Positions 16,601 to 25,760 of a stretch of DNA of 64,000 bases are shown piece after piece. Position numbers and translations under genes: made by a program. This DNA comes from Paraburkholderia gardini (GTDB taxonomy: Bacteria > Pseudomonadota > Gammaproteobacteria > Burkholderiales > Burkholderiaceae). The notes beneath the pieces are model-generated. The model had not been told where the DNA came from, made no database searches, and saw only the letters and a program-made list of their open reading frames with translations. The stretch covers positions 1 through 64,000 of the forward strand of contig NZ_CAJQYY010000016.1 of NCBI RefSeq assembly GCF_907164575.1. The letters are read 5' to 3'. Position 1 is the first letter of the stretch. The number at the start of each line of letters is the position of its first letter.

Positions 16601-18028
16601 TTACGTGCTGCCGCGGCCGCCGCGCGCGATTTCGTCGCCGCTTCCGTGCGGCAGTCGCGCCGTGACGGGAATCGAAGCCACCGAGAACAGCCCGACGAAG
16701 AGAAATGCCGGCCAGAAGTCCGTCCAGACAATCGCGGCGTGGCCCTGCAAATCATGTGAAATCTGCAGCACGAGGCCGGCGAGCGTCACGCCAAGCCCCA
16801 GCGAAATCTGCTGGATCACGCTCGCCACGCTCGTCGCGCGGCCGACGTCACGGCTCGGAATGTCGGCGTACGCCAGCGAATTGAGGCTCGTGAACTGCAA
16901 CGACGGAAACACGCCGCCCACCAGCACCACACACCAGATCAACCAGTGCGGCGTGCCAGGAACAAAGACTCCGTACACGGCGATCACGAGGCCCGAAATG
17001 GCCGCGTTGATCATCAGCACCTGGCGAAAGCCGAAGCGCGCGAGCACGCCCGAGGCAAACGGCTTCATGAAGATCGACCCGAACGCGGACGCGCACGTAA
17101 TCGCGCCCGCCGCGAACGCCGTCATCCCGAGCCCTTCCTGCAACGCAAGCGGCAGCAGAAACGGCACCGCACCGAGCCCGATGCGAAACAGCGAGCCCCC
17201 CACCACGCTCGCGTGAAAACTCGGGATACGCAGAAGACGCAGATCGAGTACCGGCAGTTCGACGCGCTGTGCATAAAACCAGTAGGCGAGCAACAGCAGC
17301 ACGCCGGCCACGCACATGAGCGTCGACGCCGTGCCCGATACCAGCTCACCGCCGACGAGCGACAAGCCGAGCATGAAGAGCGACGCGCCACCGGCCGAGA
17401 GTACGAAGCCGGCCCAGTCGAGGCGCCCCGGATGCGCTTCGCGTACGTTCGCGATATGCCGGTTCGCAAGCCAGATGCCGAAAATGCCGATCGGGACGTT
17501 GATGACGAAAATCAGACGCCAGTGCAGGTACGTGGTGATGAAACCGCCGAGCGGCGGCCCCACGACCGGCCCGAGCAGCGCGGGCACCGTCAGATAGTTG
17601 ACCGCCCGGATGAAGTCCGACTTCGGCACCGAGCGGAAGATGATGATCCGTCCGACCGGTACCATCATCGCGCCGCCGATGCCCTGCACGAAGCGCGCGA
17701 CGACGAACATCCCGAGCGACGTCGACACGGCGCTGATCAGCGAGCCGACGATAAAGATCCCGATCGCGGTGCGAAACACGGTACGCGAACCGAAGCGGTC
17801 GGCCACCCAGCCGCAGATCGGAATGAATACGCCGAGGCCGATCACATACGCGGTGATCGCGAGCTTGAGCGTGATGGGATCGTGACCGAGGTCGTGTGCA
17901 AGTGCGGGAAGCGACGTCACGAGGACCGTGGCATCGACGTTTTCCATGAACATCGCACACGCGACGATCAGGGGAACGATGAACGTGCCTAGAGCAAGAG
18001 GCATTGGCAGATGGACAGCAGGCGTCAA
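16601..18028 (-). CDS. MFS transporter, DHA2 (EmrB/QacA-like) family
   Basis: About 470 residues with 14 predicted membrane segments, the count of the DHA2 drug:H+ antiporter family. Motif A is present as GWVADRFGSRTVF after the second helix, and the antiporter motif C region is GPVVGPPLGGFI. The D/E-containing first helix (MFMENVDATVLVTSLPAL) is typical of EmrB-type exporters. The likely role is export of toxic organic compounds across the inner membrane; there is no adjacent EmrA-type adaptor. The start could be the TTG at 18028 or the ATG at 18004; neither has a clear ribosome binding site. No regulator lies next to it. Confidence 0.88.
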   Translation of the reverse strand: MTPAVHLPMPLALGTFIVPLIVACAMFMENVDATVLVTSLPALAHDLGHDPITLKLAITAYVIGLGVFIPICGWVADRFGSRTVFRTAIGIFIVGSLISAVSTSLGMFVVARFVQGIGGAMMVPVGRIIIFRSVPKSDFIRAVNYLTVPALLGPVVGPPLGGFITTYLHWRLIFVINVPIGIFGIWLANRHIANVREAHPGRLDWAGFVLSAGGASLFMLGLSLVGGELVSGTASTLMCVAGVLLLLAYWFYAQRVELPVLDLRLLRIPSFHASVVGGSLFRIGLGAVPFLLPLALQEGLGMTAFAAGAITCASAFGSIFMKPFASGVLARFGFRQVLMINAAISGLVIAVYGVFVPGTPHWLIWCVVLVGGVFPSLQFTSLNSLAYADIPSRDVGRATSVASVIQQISLGLGVTLAGLVLQISHDLQGHAAIVWTDFWPAFLFVGLFSVASIPVTARLPHGSGDEIARGGRGST

Positions 18029-18161
18029 AGCCGCAAACGTAAAGACGCGATTATCGCATCGCTCGCGTGCGCGATGCTGTCAATCGCGCACGAAATCCGG
18101 TTTGGGGCTGCCAGCGGGCACGAAACGCGCCAACGTGCCCGACCCCGATGCCCGCGCGAGA

Positions 18162-18938
18162 TCAGGACGTGGTCTGACGCGCCAGGCTGACGAACGGACG
18201 CAGCTGCGTCAGGATCTCGCGGCCCGCACGCGCGACGTCGTTCGGGAAGTCGATCTCGATCCACGGCGCGCCCGTCACATCGGCGGTATCGAACACCTGG
18301 CTGCGCTCGAGCAGCAGGTCGCGCACCGCTTCTTCGTGCGGCATGTTCGCGCGGCCGCTGTCGATATAGCCCGCGACGATTTCCGCGAAGCGGCGCGCGG
18401 TTTCCTCGCGAAAACGGAAGAAGCCGACCGATTCGCCGATCGTGTCGTATTGCAGGCCGACGGCCAGCTGCTTGCGCAGTTCGACCGGCACGCCGTCCTG
18501 CAGACACAGCTTGACGGGCTCGTCGCCGGTTTCGAAGTCGCGGTCGATCAGCAGGCGGTTGACGGACTCGCCCGCCACCAGCGCGCTCAGGATGCGCTCG
18601 TCGTACAGCACGTCGGCATCCATCACGAGGACGTCGCCGCCCCGCGTGAGCGCATCGGCGACGGTATGCACGGTCAGCACGCTGCCGAGGTCGTAGCGCG
18701 GGTTCAGCACGATCTCGACGTGATGCGGCCAGTTGATGCGCTTGAGCTCCGCCTCGACGAGTTCCGGCTGGAAGCCGAGCGCGAGCACGACATCGTGGAC
18801 ACCCGCGGCGTCGAGCATTTGCAGATGACGCTCGAGCAGGGTCACGCCGTCGAATTGCAACAGGCACTTCGGAAACTGATCGCCAGCCGGTTGCTGGAGA
18901 CGCAGGCCAAGACCTGCTGCAAGGATGATCGCGCGCAT
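18162..18938 (-). CDS. Nucleotidyltransferase (CTP:phosphocholine/phosphonate cytidylyltransferase-like)
   Basis: A 258-residue member of the NTP_transferase family. The nucleotide loop LAAGLGLRL is at residues 6-14, with PKCLL containing the conserved lysine (K24), the metal-binding DADVLYD in the middle and GESVGFFRF later. The pattern resembles LicC/PntC-type cytidylyltransferases, which activate phosphocholine, phosphonates or similar groups as CDP conjugates. It is the last gene of a four-gene operon that also has a CDP-alcohol phosphotransferase, so a CDP-activated head group made here and used there is a sensible inference. The substrate is unknown. Confidence 0.8.
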   Translation of the reverse strand: MRAIILAAGLGLRLQQPAGDQFPKCLLQFDGVTLLERHLQMLDAAGVHDVVLALGFQPELVEAELKRINWPHHVEIVLNPRYDLGSVLTVHTVADALTRGGDVLVMDADVLYDERILSALVAGESVNRLLIDRDFETGDEPVKLCLQDGVPVELRKQLAVGLQYDTIGESVGFFRFREETARRFAEIVAGYIDSGRANMPHEEAVRDLLLERSQVFDTADVTGAPWIEIDFPNDVARAGREILTQLRPFVSLARQTTS

Positions 18939-18961
18939 GGGCGGCCCTTTCTAAAAGACGG

Positions 18962-19966
18962 TTAATCGGCAACAGGCACGCGCGTCGCACGACGACGCTG
19001 CCATTTTCGTTCGCTGAAATGCAGATACAACAGGCCCGGCAGACCGAGCAGGAGTTCGCGTGCGCGTTTGGTGAGCGAGAGCGCCAGCGCCGCATCGGGC
19101 GGCAGACCGACGAGCGGCGCGAGCAGCAGATACCCGCCTTCCTGCACGCCAAGCGAGCCGGGAATCGCGAACGCCGCGCCACGGATCGCCTGGCCGATGC
19201 TCTCCAGCAGCATCGCGTCGACCCAGCCAACCGGATGGCCGAGGAACCGCAACGCGAGCCACACTTCGACCGTGCCGACAAGCCAGCCCAGGAAACTCAA
19301 CGCGAAACTCGCCGCGGCGCGGCCGCGCTCGCGGTAAAGCGCATGCACGGCGGCGTCGATCGAATCGGCGCTGTCGGTGAGCGCCGACCAGTCGCGCTTG
19401 CCGAATACCTTCGACATGGTGCGCAGCAGGCGGCCGAACAGCCCGCGCCGTTGCGCGAAGTAGAACATCACGACCATGCCGCCGAGCACGCCGGTGCCGA
19501 TGAACGTCGCGGTACGCAGTTCGCGCAGCGGGCCGTGCGTGGCGTACGCGCTGAACAGCAACAGGCCGAGCACCGCGAAGACGATCTGCGCGAGCGCCTG
19601 CAACGTCGTGCTCACGGTGACCGCCGCAGCGGCATCGCGCATCCGCATGCCGCGTTGCGAGAGCTGGCGCACCATCACGACCGGGCCGCCGATCTGGCCG
19701 GCCGGCAGCAGGCTGTTCACCGATTCGCCGATCCAGCGCGCGAACACGGCGTCGCGATGCGTCACGTGGTCCTGGCGCGGCTTGAACAATACGGAGATGG
19801 CGCCGGCATCGATCACGAGCGGCAGTACGTGGAACGCAGCGACAAGCGCGAGACCCCAACCCGCCGCGAGCAGCGTCGAGGCGACCGAGCCAAAGCCCTG
19901 CCACGCGAGCAGCGCGACGAACAGCGCGGTGCCGATCGTCAGCAGAATCATCGCCGCGCGCGTCAC
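18962..19966 (-). CDS. Flippase-like membrane protein (lysylphosphatidylglycerol synthetase TM family)
   Basis: A 334-residue inner-membrane protein with about eight hydrophobic segments and the PF03706-type pattern (LLPAGQIGGPVVMVRQLSQRG and, near the C-terminus, AIPGSLGVQEGGYLLLAPLVGLP). Relatives include the flippase domain of MprF and HpnL. It probably moves a lipid or lipid-linked intermediate between membrane leaflets. Its start overlaps the stop of the 2OG-Fe(II) oxygenase gene by four bases, and the nucleotidyltransferase follows after 23 bases. It therefore belongs to the same transcription unit. Confidence 0.82.
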   Translation of the reverse strand: MTRAAMILLTIGTALFVALLAWQGFGSVASTLLAAGWGLALVAAFHVLPLVIDAGAISVLFKPRQDHVTHRDAVFARWIGESVNSLLPAGQIGGPVVMVRQLSQRGMRMRDAAAAVTVSTTLQALAQIVFAVLGLLLFSAYATHGPLRELRTATFIGTGVLGGMVVMFYFAQRRGLFGRLLRTMSKVFGKRDWSALTDSADSIDAAVHALYRERGRAAASFALSFLGWLVGTVEVWLALRFLGHPVGWVDAMLLESIGQAIRGAAFAIPGSLGVQEGGYLLLAPLVGLPPDAALALSLTKRARELLLGLPGLLYLHFSERKWQRRRATRVPVAD

Positions 19967-20784
19967 GCAGCGTCTCCGCTACGCCTCATCAGTTGCCTGA
20001 AGACCTGACGGAAACCGAAGTACGCGATCGCGTCCTTCATGTTCGAAATGAAGCGCTTCCACGGACGCATGTTCGAATCGGTGACGTATTCGAACGTCAG
20101 CGAGACGCGCATCTCGTTTTCGCCCATCGGCGAGATGCGGTGACGCAGCTTGTCGCCATCGAAGAACACGAGGCCGCCAGGCGGAATCTGCACGGAACCG
20201 GGCAGGTCCGGCTTGCTGTCGTCGCGGGTGTGCAGTTCGTAGTCGAGACGACAGGTCGATTCGTCGATCACGCCGAGCAGCAGCGTGTAACGGCGGCCGT
20301 CATAGTAAGACGTATCGTAATGCCAGCCGATGTGGTCGCCCGGACGTGTGTAGTAGTAGAGCGCATACGCGTGCGGATCGTCGGCGGGCGACACCATCAA
20401 CTGATCGCCGGACAGCTGTTCGAGCCAGCCGATCAGTTCCTTCGAGCGATACAGTTCTGCGATGAACGGCGCGAGGCGATCGATCGTGTGGCGGCTCACG
20501 CTGCCGCCCTGCTTGTGGCCCGGCAGATAGTTGCGGTTCACCTCGTCGAGCAGCCCGCGGGCGCTCGCGACGAGTTGCGCAGTCACTTCCGGCGCGAGGA
20601 AATCGTCGAGATACAGGAACGCGCCCTGGTCGGCGAAATCCTTGCGCAGGCGCGCGTTGTCAAAACCGTGCGTACGGCTTGCGACGGCGCGATCGGCGTC
20701 GGGCGTCGCGCGCTGCGAGCCCGTGACCTGTGAATTGTCCAGCGCGACGGATTCCATCACGTCGTCTCCAGCATGCACATTCAT
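19963..20784 (-). CDS. 2-oxoglutarate/Fe(II)-dependent oxygenase
   Basis: A 273-residue cytosolic enzyme of the prolyl-4-hydroxylase-like 2OG-Fe(II) family. The facial triad is His155 and Asp157 (GWHYDTSYY) with His215 (DKLRHRI), and Arg226 (EMRVSLTF) would bind 2-oxoglutarate. Such enzymes hydroxylate a C-H bond. Here the neighbours (CDP-alcohol phosphotransferase three bases upstream, flippase-like gene overlapping downstream) suggest it acts on a lipid, its head group or a precursor; this is inference. Confidence 0.85.
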   Translation of the reverse strand: MNVHAGDDVMESVALDNSQVTGSQRATPDADRAVASRTHGFDNARLRKDFADQGAFLYLDDFLAPEVTAQLVASARGLLDEVNRNYLPGHKQGGSVSRHTIDRLAPFIAELYRSKELIGWLEQLSGDQLMVSPADDPHAYALYYYTRPGDHIGWHYDTSYYDGRRYTLLLGVIDESTCRLDYELHTRDDSKPDLPGSVQIPPGGLVFFDGDKLRHRISPMGENEMRVSLTFEYVTDSNMRPWKRFISNMKDAIAYFGFRQVFRQLMRRSGDAA

Positions 20785-20787
20785 CTG

Positions 20788-21462
20788 CTAACCCATAACC
20801 TGACTGGACTGCGCCTCGGGTCGCGCACGGCGCGACACGCGGCGGTAATCGATCATCACCCATACGGCAAAGAGCGGCGCACCGATCGATGCGGCGATGA
20901 TGAACGGCGATGTGCCGGACGTCAGCGTGACGAGCGGCAACAGATACAGCACGTCCTCGGTCTCGAAGCCGCCGGCCGAGGCCTGTTTCGTGCCGGCCTT
21001 GCCCGCCATTTCCTCGATCCGCATGCGCAGAAAGAAGATCACGGCCACCGATACGCCCGCAATGGCACCCAGCAGCGTCGGCAATGCGACCAGACCGAGG
21101 CCCCCGGCCGTGCTCATGCCGATGCCCATGCCGAGGAACAGCAGAACGGTCACGAGCGCATCGCTCGCGAGATCGTAAAAATGACCGATCCGGCTCGTCT
21201 TGCCGCTGATGCGCGCGAGTTCGCCGTCGGTGTGATCGACGAAGTTCGACAGGACGATCAGAAAAGCACCCGCGTTCGAAAAAGCAAAGCTGCCGCGAGC
21301 GAGGCACAATGCGCCCGCAACGCCGATCAGCAGGCGTAGCGTGGTGAGATGATTGGGGGTGATGCGGGTGTCGATGAGAGGCGTCACAAGCCGGCGGGCG
21401 AGCCGCGCGTCCCATGTACGGGGCGCGGGAACGTTCGGGCGGATAGGGGGTCGTCGATTCAT
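20788..21462 (-). CDS. CDP-alcohol phosphatidyltransferase family protein
   Basis: A 224-residue membrane enzyme with the full family signature D76-x2-DG-x2-AR-x8-G-x3-D-x3-D101, seen in NFVDHTDGELARIS and RIGHFYDLASD. The enzyme class transfers a phospho-alcohol from a CDP-activated donor to an acceptor alcohol (or the reverse), as in phosphatidylglycerol-phosphate, phosphatidylserine or di-inositol-phosphate synthesis. I chose the ATG at 21462; the frame is open further upstream but those residues show no family pattern. It is the first gene of the operon with an oxygenase, a flippase-like protein and a nucleotidyltransferase. A small exported protein gene is divergent. Confidence 0.88.
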   Translation of the reverse strand: MNRRPPIRPNVPAPRTWDARLARRLVTPLIDTRITPNHLTTLRLLIGVAGALCLARGSFAFSNAGAFLIVLSNFVDHTDGELARISGKTSRIGHFYDLASDALVTVLLFLGMGIGMSTAGGLGLVALPTLLGAIAGVSVAVIFFLRMRIEEMAGKAGTKQASAGGFETEDVLYLLPLVTLTSGTSPFIIAASIGAPLFAVWVMIDYRRVSRRARPEAQSSQVMG

Positions 21463-21673
21463 AACCCGGAAATATATACGGGTTATGAAATCCTTGCTGT
21501 CTACGTCACTGTTTCGTTGCGCAAAATCGTCGTTTCGGCGTGGTCCCCGGCGCACGTTTTTGGGATTCCTGGTAAAGTGCCGTACCTGTTGCGCCACCAT
21601 GGGTGTCATGGCTGCGGCGCAACCTCCGCCACGAAGATCGTCGGCGGATTGCGAACGCACCATCCGGATTCCC

Positions 21674-22114
21674 ATGAAACGTTTCATCTCTGCCCTTTCT
21701 ACCGTTCTTGCCCTTTCGCTTGCTGCGTTACCCACGTTTTCGCACGCGTCCGATCTCGACGCGGCGCTCGCCTGCAACACCACCGCCCACAGCTTTTTCG
21801 CCGATCTCGCCGGCCAGCAACTGATCGATCCGAAGCCCATGCGCGTCGAGAGCAACTCGATCAACGCGTTCTGGCCTGCGCGCGGCGCCAGGCTCACGGC
21901 GTTCGGCTTTCCGGTATTCGCGGTGGTCGGCTTCGAAAAGGACGACCCGATGTTCCGTACCGGCGACGGCGAGCCGCTCGCAAAATCGGCCTACGGCGTC
22001 GTGGTATTCGCCAGCGACACGAAGGTACAGGCCGTTGTCGACAGTCTGGGCGGCACGGCTGTCGTCCATCACGCCGGGCCGCACCTGACCGCGATCTTCT
22101 GCAAACGCAGCTAG
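21674..22114 (+). CDS. Hypothetical exported protein
   Basis: A 146-residue protein with a clear signal peptide (MKRFISALSTVLALSLAALPTFSHAS). The mature part has two cysteines (one near the start of the mature chain, one in the C-terminal FCKR), which could form a disulphide in the periplasm. I do not recognise the family. It is divergent from the lipid-type operon, with 211 bases between the two starts. Confidence 0.75.
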   Translation: MKRFISALSTVLALSLAALPTFSHASDLDAALACNTTAHSFFADLAGQQLIDPKPMRVESNSINAFWPARGARLTAFGFPVFAVVGFEKDDPMFRTGDGEPLAKSAYGVVVFASDTKVQAVVDSLGGTAVVHHAGPHLTAIFCKRS

Positions 22115-22142
22115 ACGCCGCCGCGCCCGCGCTTGCCGCAAC

Positions 22143-22667
22143 TCAGCCCGGCCGGCGAAAATCGTTCTCGACCCACGTTGCCGCGCTCGCCTTCGTCAGC
22201 CTGAAGTTTGGCGCGACCTTGACCTGCGCGAGCTGCTCGCCATACGGATCGAGCGCCGTGAGGAGCGCGTAGGGATCGTCTTCCGAAGGCACGATGTCGA
22301 GCGTGATTTCCAGTTCGTCGTCACCCGACGCCGAGGCGACGTTCACGCTTTTGTGAAGCAGCGCGTGCAACTGCTGCTCGTGGCGCCGCAACACTTCCGA
22401 TGCCGTTTTCACCAGCGTGTTGAACGCCGACGTATCGAGCGGCTTCGGATTCTTCTTGTCGCGGCCCATCGTCCACGGCCCGACGAGCGCGGGCTCCGGC
22501 TCGCCGTCCTTGATCATTTGCACCGCCCAGCCGTCATCATCCTCGTTCTTGATGACGCGCGCCGTCCAGCCGTCGTCGCGCCACAGACGGGGATTCTGCT
22601 GGACTTCGGGCTCGGTGGCCTCGTCTTCGGCGGCCGGGTCGGATAGGGGAAGCGAATTTTCGGGCAT
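22143..22667 (-). CDS. Hypothetical acidic cytoplasmic protein
   Basis: A 174-residue protein without a signal or membrane segment, with a strongly acidic N-terminus, a central WRDDGWTARVIKNEDDDGWAVQMIKDGEPEPALVGPW segment with tandem-like WTARVI/WAVQMI units, and a folded C-terminal part. It resembles proteins conserved but uncharacterised in Burkholderiaceae. The ATG at 22667 is chosen; a GTG at 22682 with a distant GGAG is possible. It converges on the small exported protein gene. Confidence 0.7.
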   Translation of the reverse strand: MPENSLPLSDPAAEDEATEPEVQQNPRLWRDDGWTARVIKNEDDDGWAVQMIKDGEPEPALVGPWTMGRDKKNPKPLDTSAFNTLVKTASEVLRRHEQQLHALLHKSVNVASASGDDELEITLDIVPSEDDPYALLTALDPYGEQLAQVKVAPNFRLTKASAATWVENDFRRPG

Positions 22668-23279
22668 GACTGTTTTACTCACGTTCAGGGACACTCCAGC
22701 GGGCAAGTAGCGGATTTTACCCGCATCGCGGCGCGCGAAGCCGTCACCCGGCCAGACGGACAAGACGCCTGCGCAATACATCCATGCGTGGAACGATGAA
22801 TTGCGTATATCGCGTCAATTAAAATATATTACTGACGATATTCAAAAAAACCTGACCTGGTAATTGTTTTAAAAAACGAGAAAACAAATCTCATGATCAG
22901 AGGTGATTTCATTTTAAAACCGATATCACACCCTCAAAAACCGCAACAATACCTTGCATGAAAGCGCGCGAACTTTTTCCAGAATTGACAATTCTCCGCA
23001 CAGCGGCATATGCCATCCATCGCCTTCCGTCGCGGTACAGCAACGGAGTCACCAACTGAAACACGACGGTGGCCGATAACAGAATCCGAAACTCCTTTAT
23101 AAATCCGCAGTTACGGCAATTCATTTAATCGTTACTGATTCCGTAAATCATTATTGCGTCGTTCGGGACAAAAAATCTGTCGCCAGACGAATACACTTCG
23201 CTGCGAATCGTCAACAGACCGGCTCTACCAGAGAGGAACTGGAGGCGATTCCCCATGCACTGTCCCGGAGTTAAAAAGC
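22668..23279. other. AT-rich regulatory region upstream of the porin gene
   Basis: Marked drop in G+C, strongest at about 22800-22930 (runs such as TTAAAATATATTACTG and TTTTAAAAAACGAG). No confident gene; a minus-strand frame of 71 residues at 22909-23124 is possible but lacks a family or a clear ribosome binding site. The region probably holds the promoter and regulator-binding sites of the porin gene; such AT-rich DNA is also what H-NS-type silencers bind. Confidence 0.5.
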
Positions 23280-24431
23280 ATGAAAAAAACCCTTATCGTT
23301 GCGGGTATTCTCGGCGCGTTTGCCGCCTCGGCACAGGCGCAAAGCAGCGTCACGCTGTACGGCACGCTCGACGCCGGCCTCGTCTACACGAACAACCAGG
23401 CGGGTCACAGCAACTGGCAGCAAGGCAGCGGCGCCGTCTCGAACACGTACTTCGGCCTGCGCGGCAGCGAGGATCTGGGCGGCGGTCTGCACGCCATCTT
23501 CACCCTCGAAAGCGGCTTTAACCTGAACAACGGCTCGTTCTCCGAGAACAATACGATGTTCAACCGCCAGGCCTACGTCGGCCTGAAGAGCGATCAATAC
23601 GGCCAGCTGACGCTCGGCCGCCAGTACGATTCCGTCGTCGACTACCTCGCGCCGCTGTCAGCCGCGGGCTCGGGTTACGGTAACAACCTGGCCGGCCATC
23701 CGCTCGACAACGACAACCTCAACAACTCGTTCTCCGTGAAGAACGCGGTCAAGTACACCAGCGCGAACTACGCTGGTCTCCAGTTCGGCGGCCTGTACGG
23801 CTTCAGCAATGCCGCCGGCCAGTTCTCGAACAACCGCGCGTGGAGCGCCGGCGCATCGTATTCGAACGGTCCGCTGAACGTCGCGGCTGCCTACCTGCAG
23901 TTGAACAACAGCGGCAGCAACAACACGGGCGGCGCAGTGTCGAGCGGCGACGGCAGCGCGAACCTCGCCGCCGAACTGCAACGCACGTACGGGGTCGGCG
24001 CGAACTACGCGTATGGTCCGGCAACGGTCGGCCTCGTGTGGACGCACACGCAGCTCGACAACCTGCAAAGCGCGAACGTGGGCGGCACGTTCATCGGCGG
24101 CCTCGCCGGCACGAACCTGCATATGGACAACTACGAAGTGAACGGCAAGTACGCGTTCACGCCGGCGTTGAGCCTCGCGGCTGCCTATACGTTCACGAAC
24201 GGCAAGGTGTCGGGTTCGAACGGCTCGGGCGATCCGAAGTGGCATACGGTGTCGCTGCAGGGCGACTACGCGCTGAGCAGGCGCACCGATGTCTACCTCG
24301 AAGGCGTGTACCAGCACGCATCGGGTGAGCTCGGCAACTTCGGCGCCAACGTGGCGGCGATCAACACGCTGACACCGTCGTCGACGGCGAACCAGACGGC
24401 TGTTGCGATCGGTCTGCGTCACCGCTTCTGA
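23280..24431 (+). CDS. General porin (Gram-negative porin, OmpC/OpcP type)
   Basis: A 383-residue outer-membrane trimeric beta-barrel porin. The signal peptide (MKKTLIVAGILGAFAASAQAQ) is followed by SSVTLYGTLDAGLVYTNN, the diagnostic first strand of beta-proteobacterial porins. Other landmarks are FGLRGSEDLGGGLHAIFTLESGFN, QAYVGLKSDQYGQLTLGRQYD and the C-terminal AVAIGLRHRF ending in Phe, as required for assembly by BamA. The ATG at 23280 sits directly at the signal peptide. A double hairpin terminator follows. Two or more porins of this kind are usual per genome. Confidence 0.95.
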   Translation: MKKTLIVAGILGAFAASAQAQSSVTLYGTLDAGLVYTNNQAGHSNWQQGSGAVSNTYFGLRGSEDLGGGLHAIFTLESGFNLNNGSFSENNTMFNRQAYVGLKSDQYGQLTLGRQYDSVVDYLAPLSAAGSGYGNNLAGHPLDNDNLNNSFSVKNAVKYTSANYAGLQFGGLYGFSNAAGQFSNNRAWSAGASYSNGPLNVAAAYLQLNNSGSNNTGGAVSSGDGSANLAAELQRTYGVGANYAYGPATVGLVWTHTQLDNLQSANVGGTFIGGLAGTNLHMDNYEVNGKYAFTPALSLAAAYTFTNGKVSGSNGSGDPKWHTVSLQGDYALSRRTDVYLEGVYQHASGELGNFGANVAAINTLTPSSTANQTAVAIGLRHRF

Positions 24432-24441
24432 TGTTGCATGC

Positions 24442-24506
24442 GGACCGGACGTTCAGTCCGGTCCGGCGAAACGCGCGCGTGCTCCCGCCACGCGCGCGTT
24501 TTTTTG
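24442..24506 (+). terminator. Terminator of the porin gene
   Basis: A first hairpin (GGACCGGAC with GTCCGGTCC, 24442-24464) is followed by a second one (ACGCGCGCGTG with CACGCGCGCGT) that ends in a run of seven T at about 24500-24506. The second is a strong intrinsic terminator. Confidence 0.9.
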
Positions 24507-24788
24507 CGAGCGCATTTTATATGCGTGCGTTTCCGTCTGGCCTGCTTCGTGCACGCGTTTTCGTGAGCGGATGGGTCCCTACATGGGTCGATTCATTCGA
24601 TAACGACGCGTATACTTTGCGCCAGTCGCCTTCCTGTCCTGCGTCACGTCGTGCTGCATCTCCCGCGACGCGTACGCCTGAAGAACGGCGGCCTTCGTCG
24701 CGGAGCAGGTGAATCACGGCTGTCCGTATCGCGCTCCGCCCGCGCCCCATGTTCCCGCACATCGACGGGGACGCCGACGACTGGACTC

Positions 24789-25133
24789 ATGAAAAGACTT
24801 CTTCTGCTGCTTCCTGTTGCTGTCCTCGCCGCGTGCGGCTCGTCCGGCAGCACGCCAAAGACGGGTTCCACCGGCCCGATGATGTACGTCTCGTCGCACC
24901 GTTCAACCGCCGATGTCGCGAGTTGCCTCGTGAGCCGTCTTTCGCGTGTCGAGACGTCCGGTGCTAACGGCTCGACCGAACTCACGGTGGGCTCAAGTTC
25001 ACACAGTTCGTATTTCGTCACGCTGACGCCGTCAGGTCATGGCTCAGTGATCAAGGTGCTGCGCCCCGACGATTCGCCGGAAGACCCGCCCGAACCGGAG
25101 CTGCGTTTCGATATCGCGCGCTGCGCGGTCTAG
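24789..25133 (+). CDS. Small lipoprotein
   Basis: A 114-residue exported lipoprotein: MKRLLLLLPVAVLAAC has a classical lipobox (LAAC), with lipidation expected at Cys16 and Gly at the next position. The mature part contains two further cysteines (Cys46 in ASCLVSRL and one near the C-terminal end), possibly forming a disulphide. I do not recognise the family. Upstream, about 280 bases after the porin terminator hold no other gene that I can support. Confidence 0.78.
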   Translation: MKRLLLLLPVAVLAACGSSGSTPKTGSTGPMMYVSSHRSTADVASCLVSRLSRVETSGANGSTELTVGSSSHSSYFVTLTPSGHGSVIKVLRPDDSPEDPPEPELRFDIARCAV

Positions 25134-25236
25134 TGGCGGTCGCCGCAGCGTCGGCGATAAATGCACCGCACGCTTCCGTTTGGCGCATGCATCTGCGAAC
25201 ATAGCCGCCCTTCCTTCTCACGCGGCGCGGATATCG

Positions 25237-25752
25237 ATGGCATCAAGCAAGGCACATCATGCGACCGGCTGGGCCGCCGGTCTCATCGCCGCGGCGCTCG
25301 TCGCGCACGCGCACGCGAGCGGTCCGTATCATCTGTGGGCGTTGCTCGCGTTCGGCGGCGGTGTTGCGGGCGGCACGGCGCCCGACTGGCTCGAAGTCGC
25401 ATGGTGGTCGCGCTCGCGACGACTCTGGATCACGCATCGCACAGTCACGCATTGGGGCGTCGGCTGGCTCGCGCTGCTCGCATGGTCGTATCACCTGCTC
25501 GGTCATCGCACGTTCGCTGCGCCGTTATTCGGCTTCGCGTGCGGTGGACTGATGCATCTGCTCGCGGACTGGCCCAATCCGCTCGGCGTACCGTGGGTCG
25601 CCGGGCGTCATTCGCTCAACTGGTGGAACAGTGGACGCTGCGATCTGCTGGTTGTCGGCGCGGCGTGGGTAGCGGCGTGGTTTGTCGCCGGGCATGTCTG
25701 GTGGCACGGCGGGCATGGGATGGCGATGTTGCCGCATCTGCGGTTGGGGTAG
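25237..25752 (+). CDS. Membrane-bound metal-dependent hydrolase (YdjM family)
   Basis: A 171-residue inner-membrane protein of the YdjM/YbcI family (PF04307). It has the N-terminal HHATGWAAG, then GGTAPDWLE and THRTVTHW, a set of His and Asp residues thought to bind metal, and several hydrophobic helices between them. E. coli ydjM is an SOS-induced gene; the substrate of the family is not known. The start at 25237 (MASSKAHHATG) is the one that matches the family; an earlier in-frame start is unlikely. Confidence 0.85.
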   Translation: MASSKAHHATGWAAGLIAAALVAHAHASGPYHLWALLAFGGGVAGGTAPDWLEVAWWSRSRRLWITHRTVTHWGVGWLALLAWSYHLLGHRTFAAPLFGFACGGLMHLLADWPNPLGVPWVAGRHSLNWWNSGRCDLLVVGAAWVAAWFVAGHVWWHGGHGMAMLPHLRLG

Positions 25753-25760
25753 CGCTGAGG

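Noticed and set aside
22909..23124. 71-residue gene in the AT-rich porin leader
   Set aside because: No ribosome binding site, no family and unusual composition.
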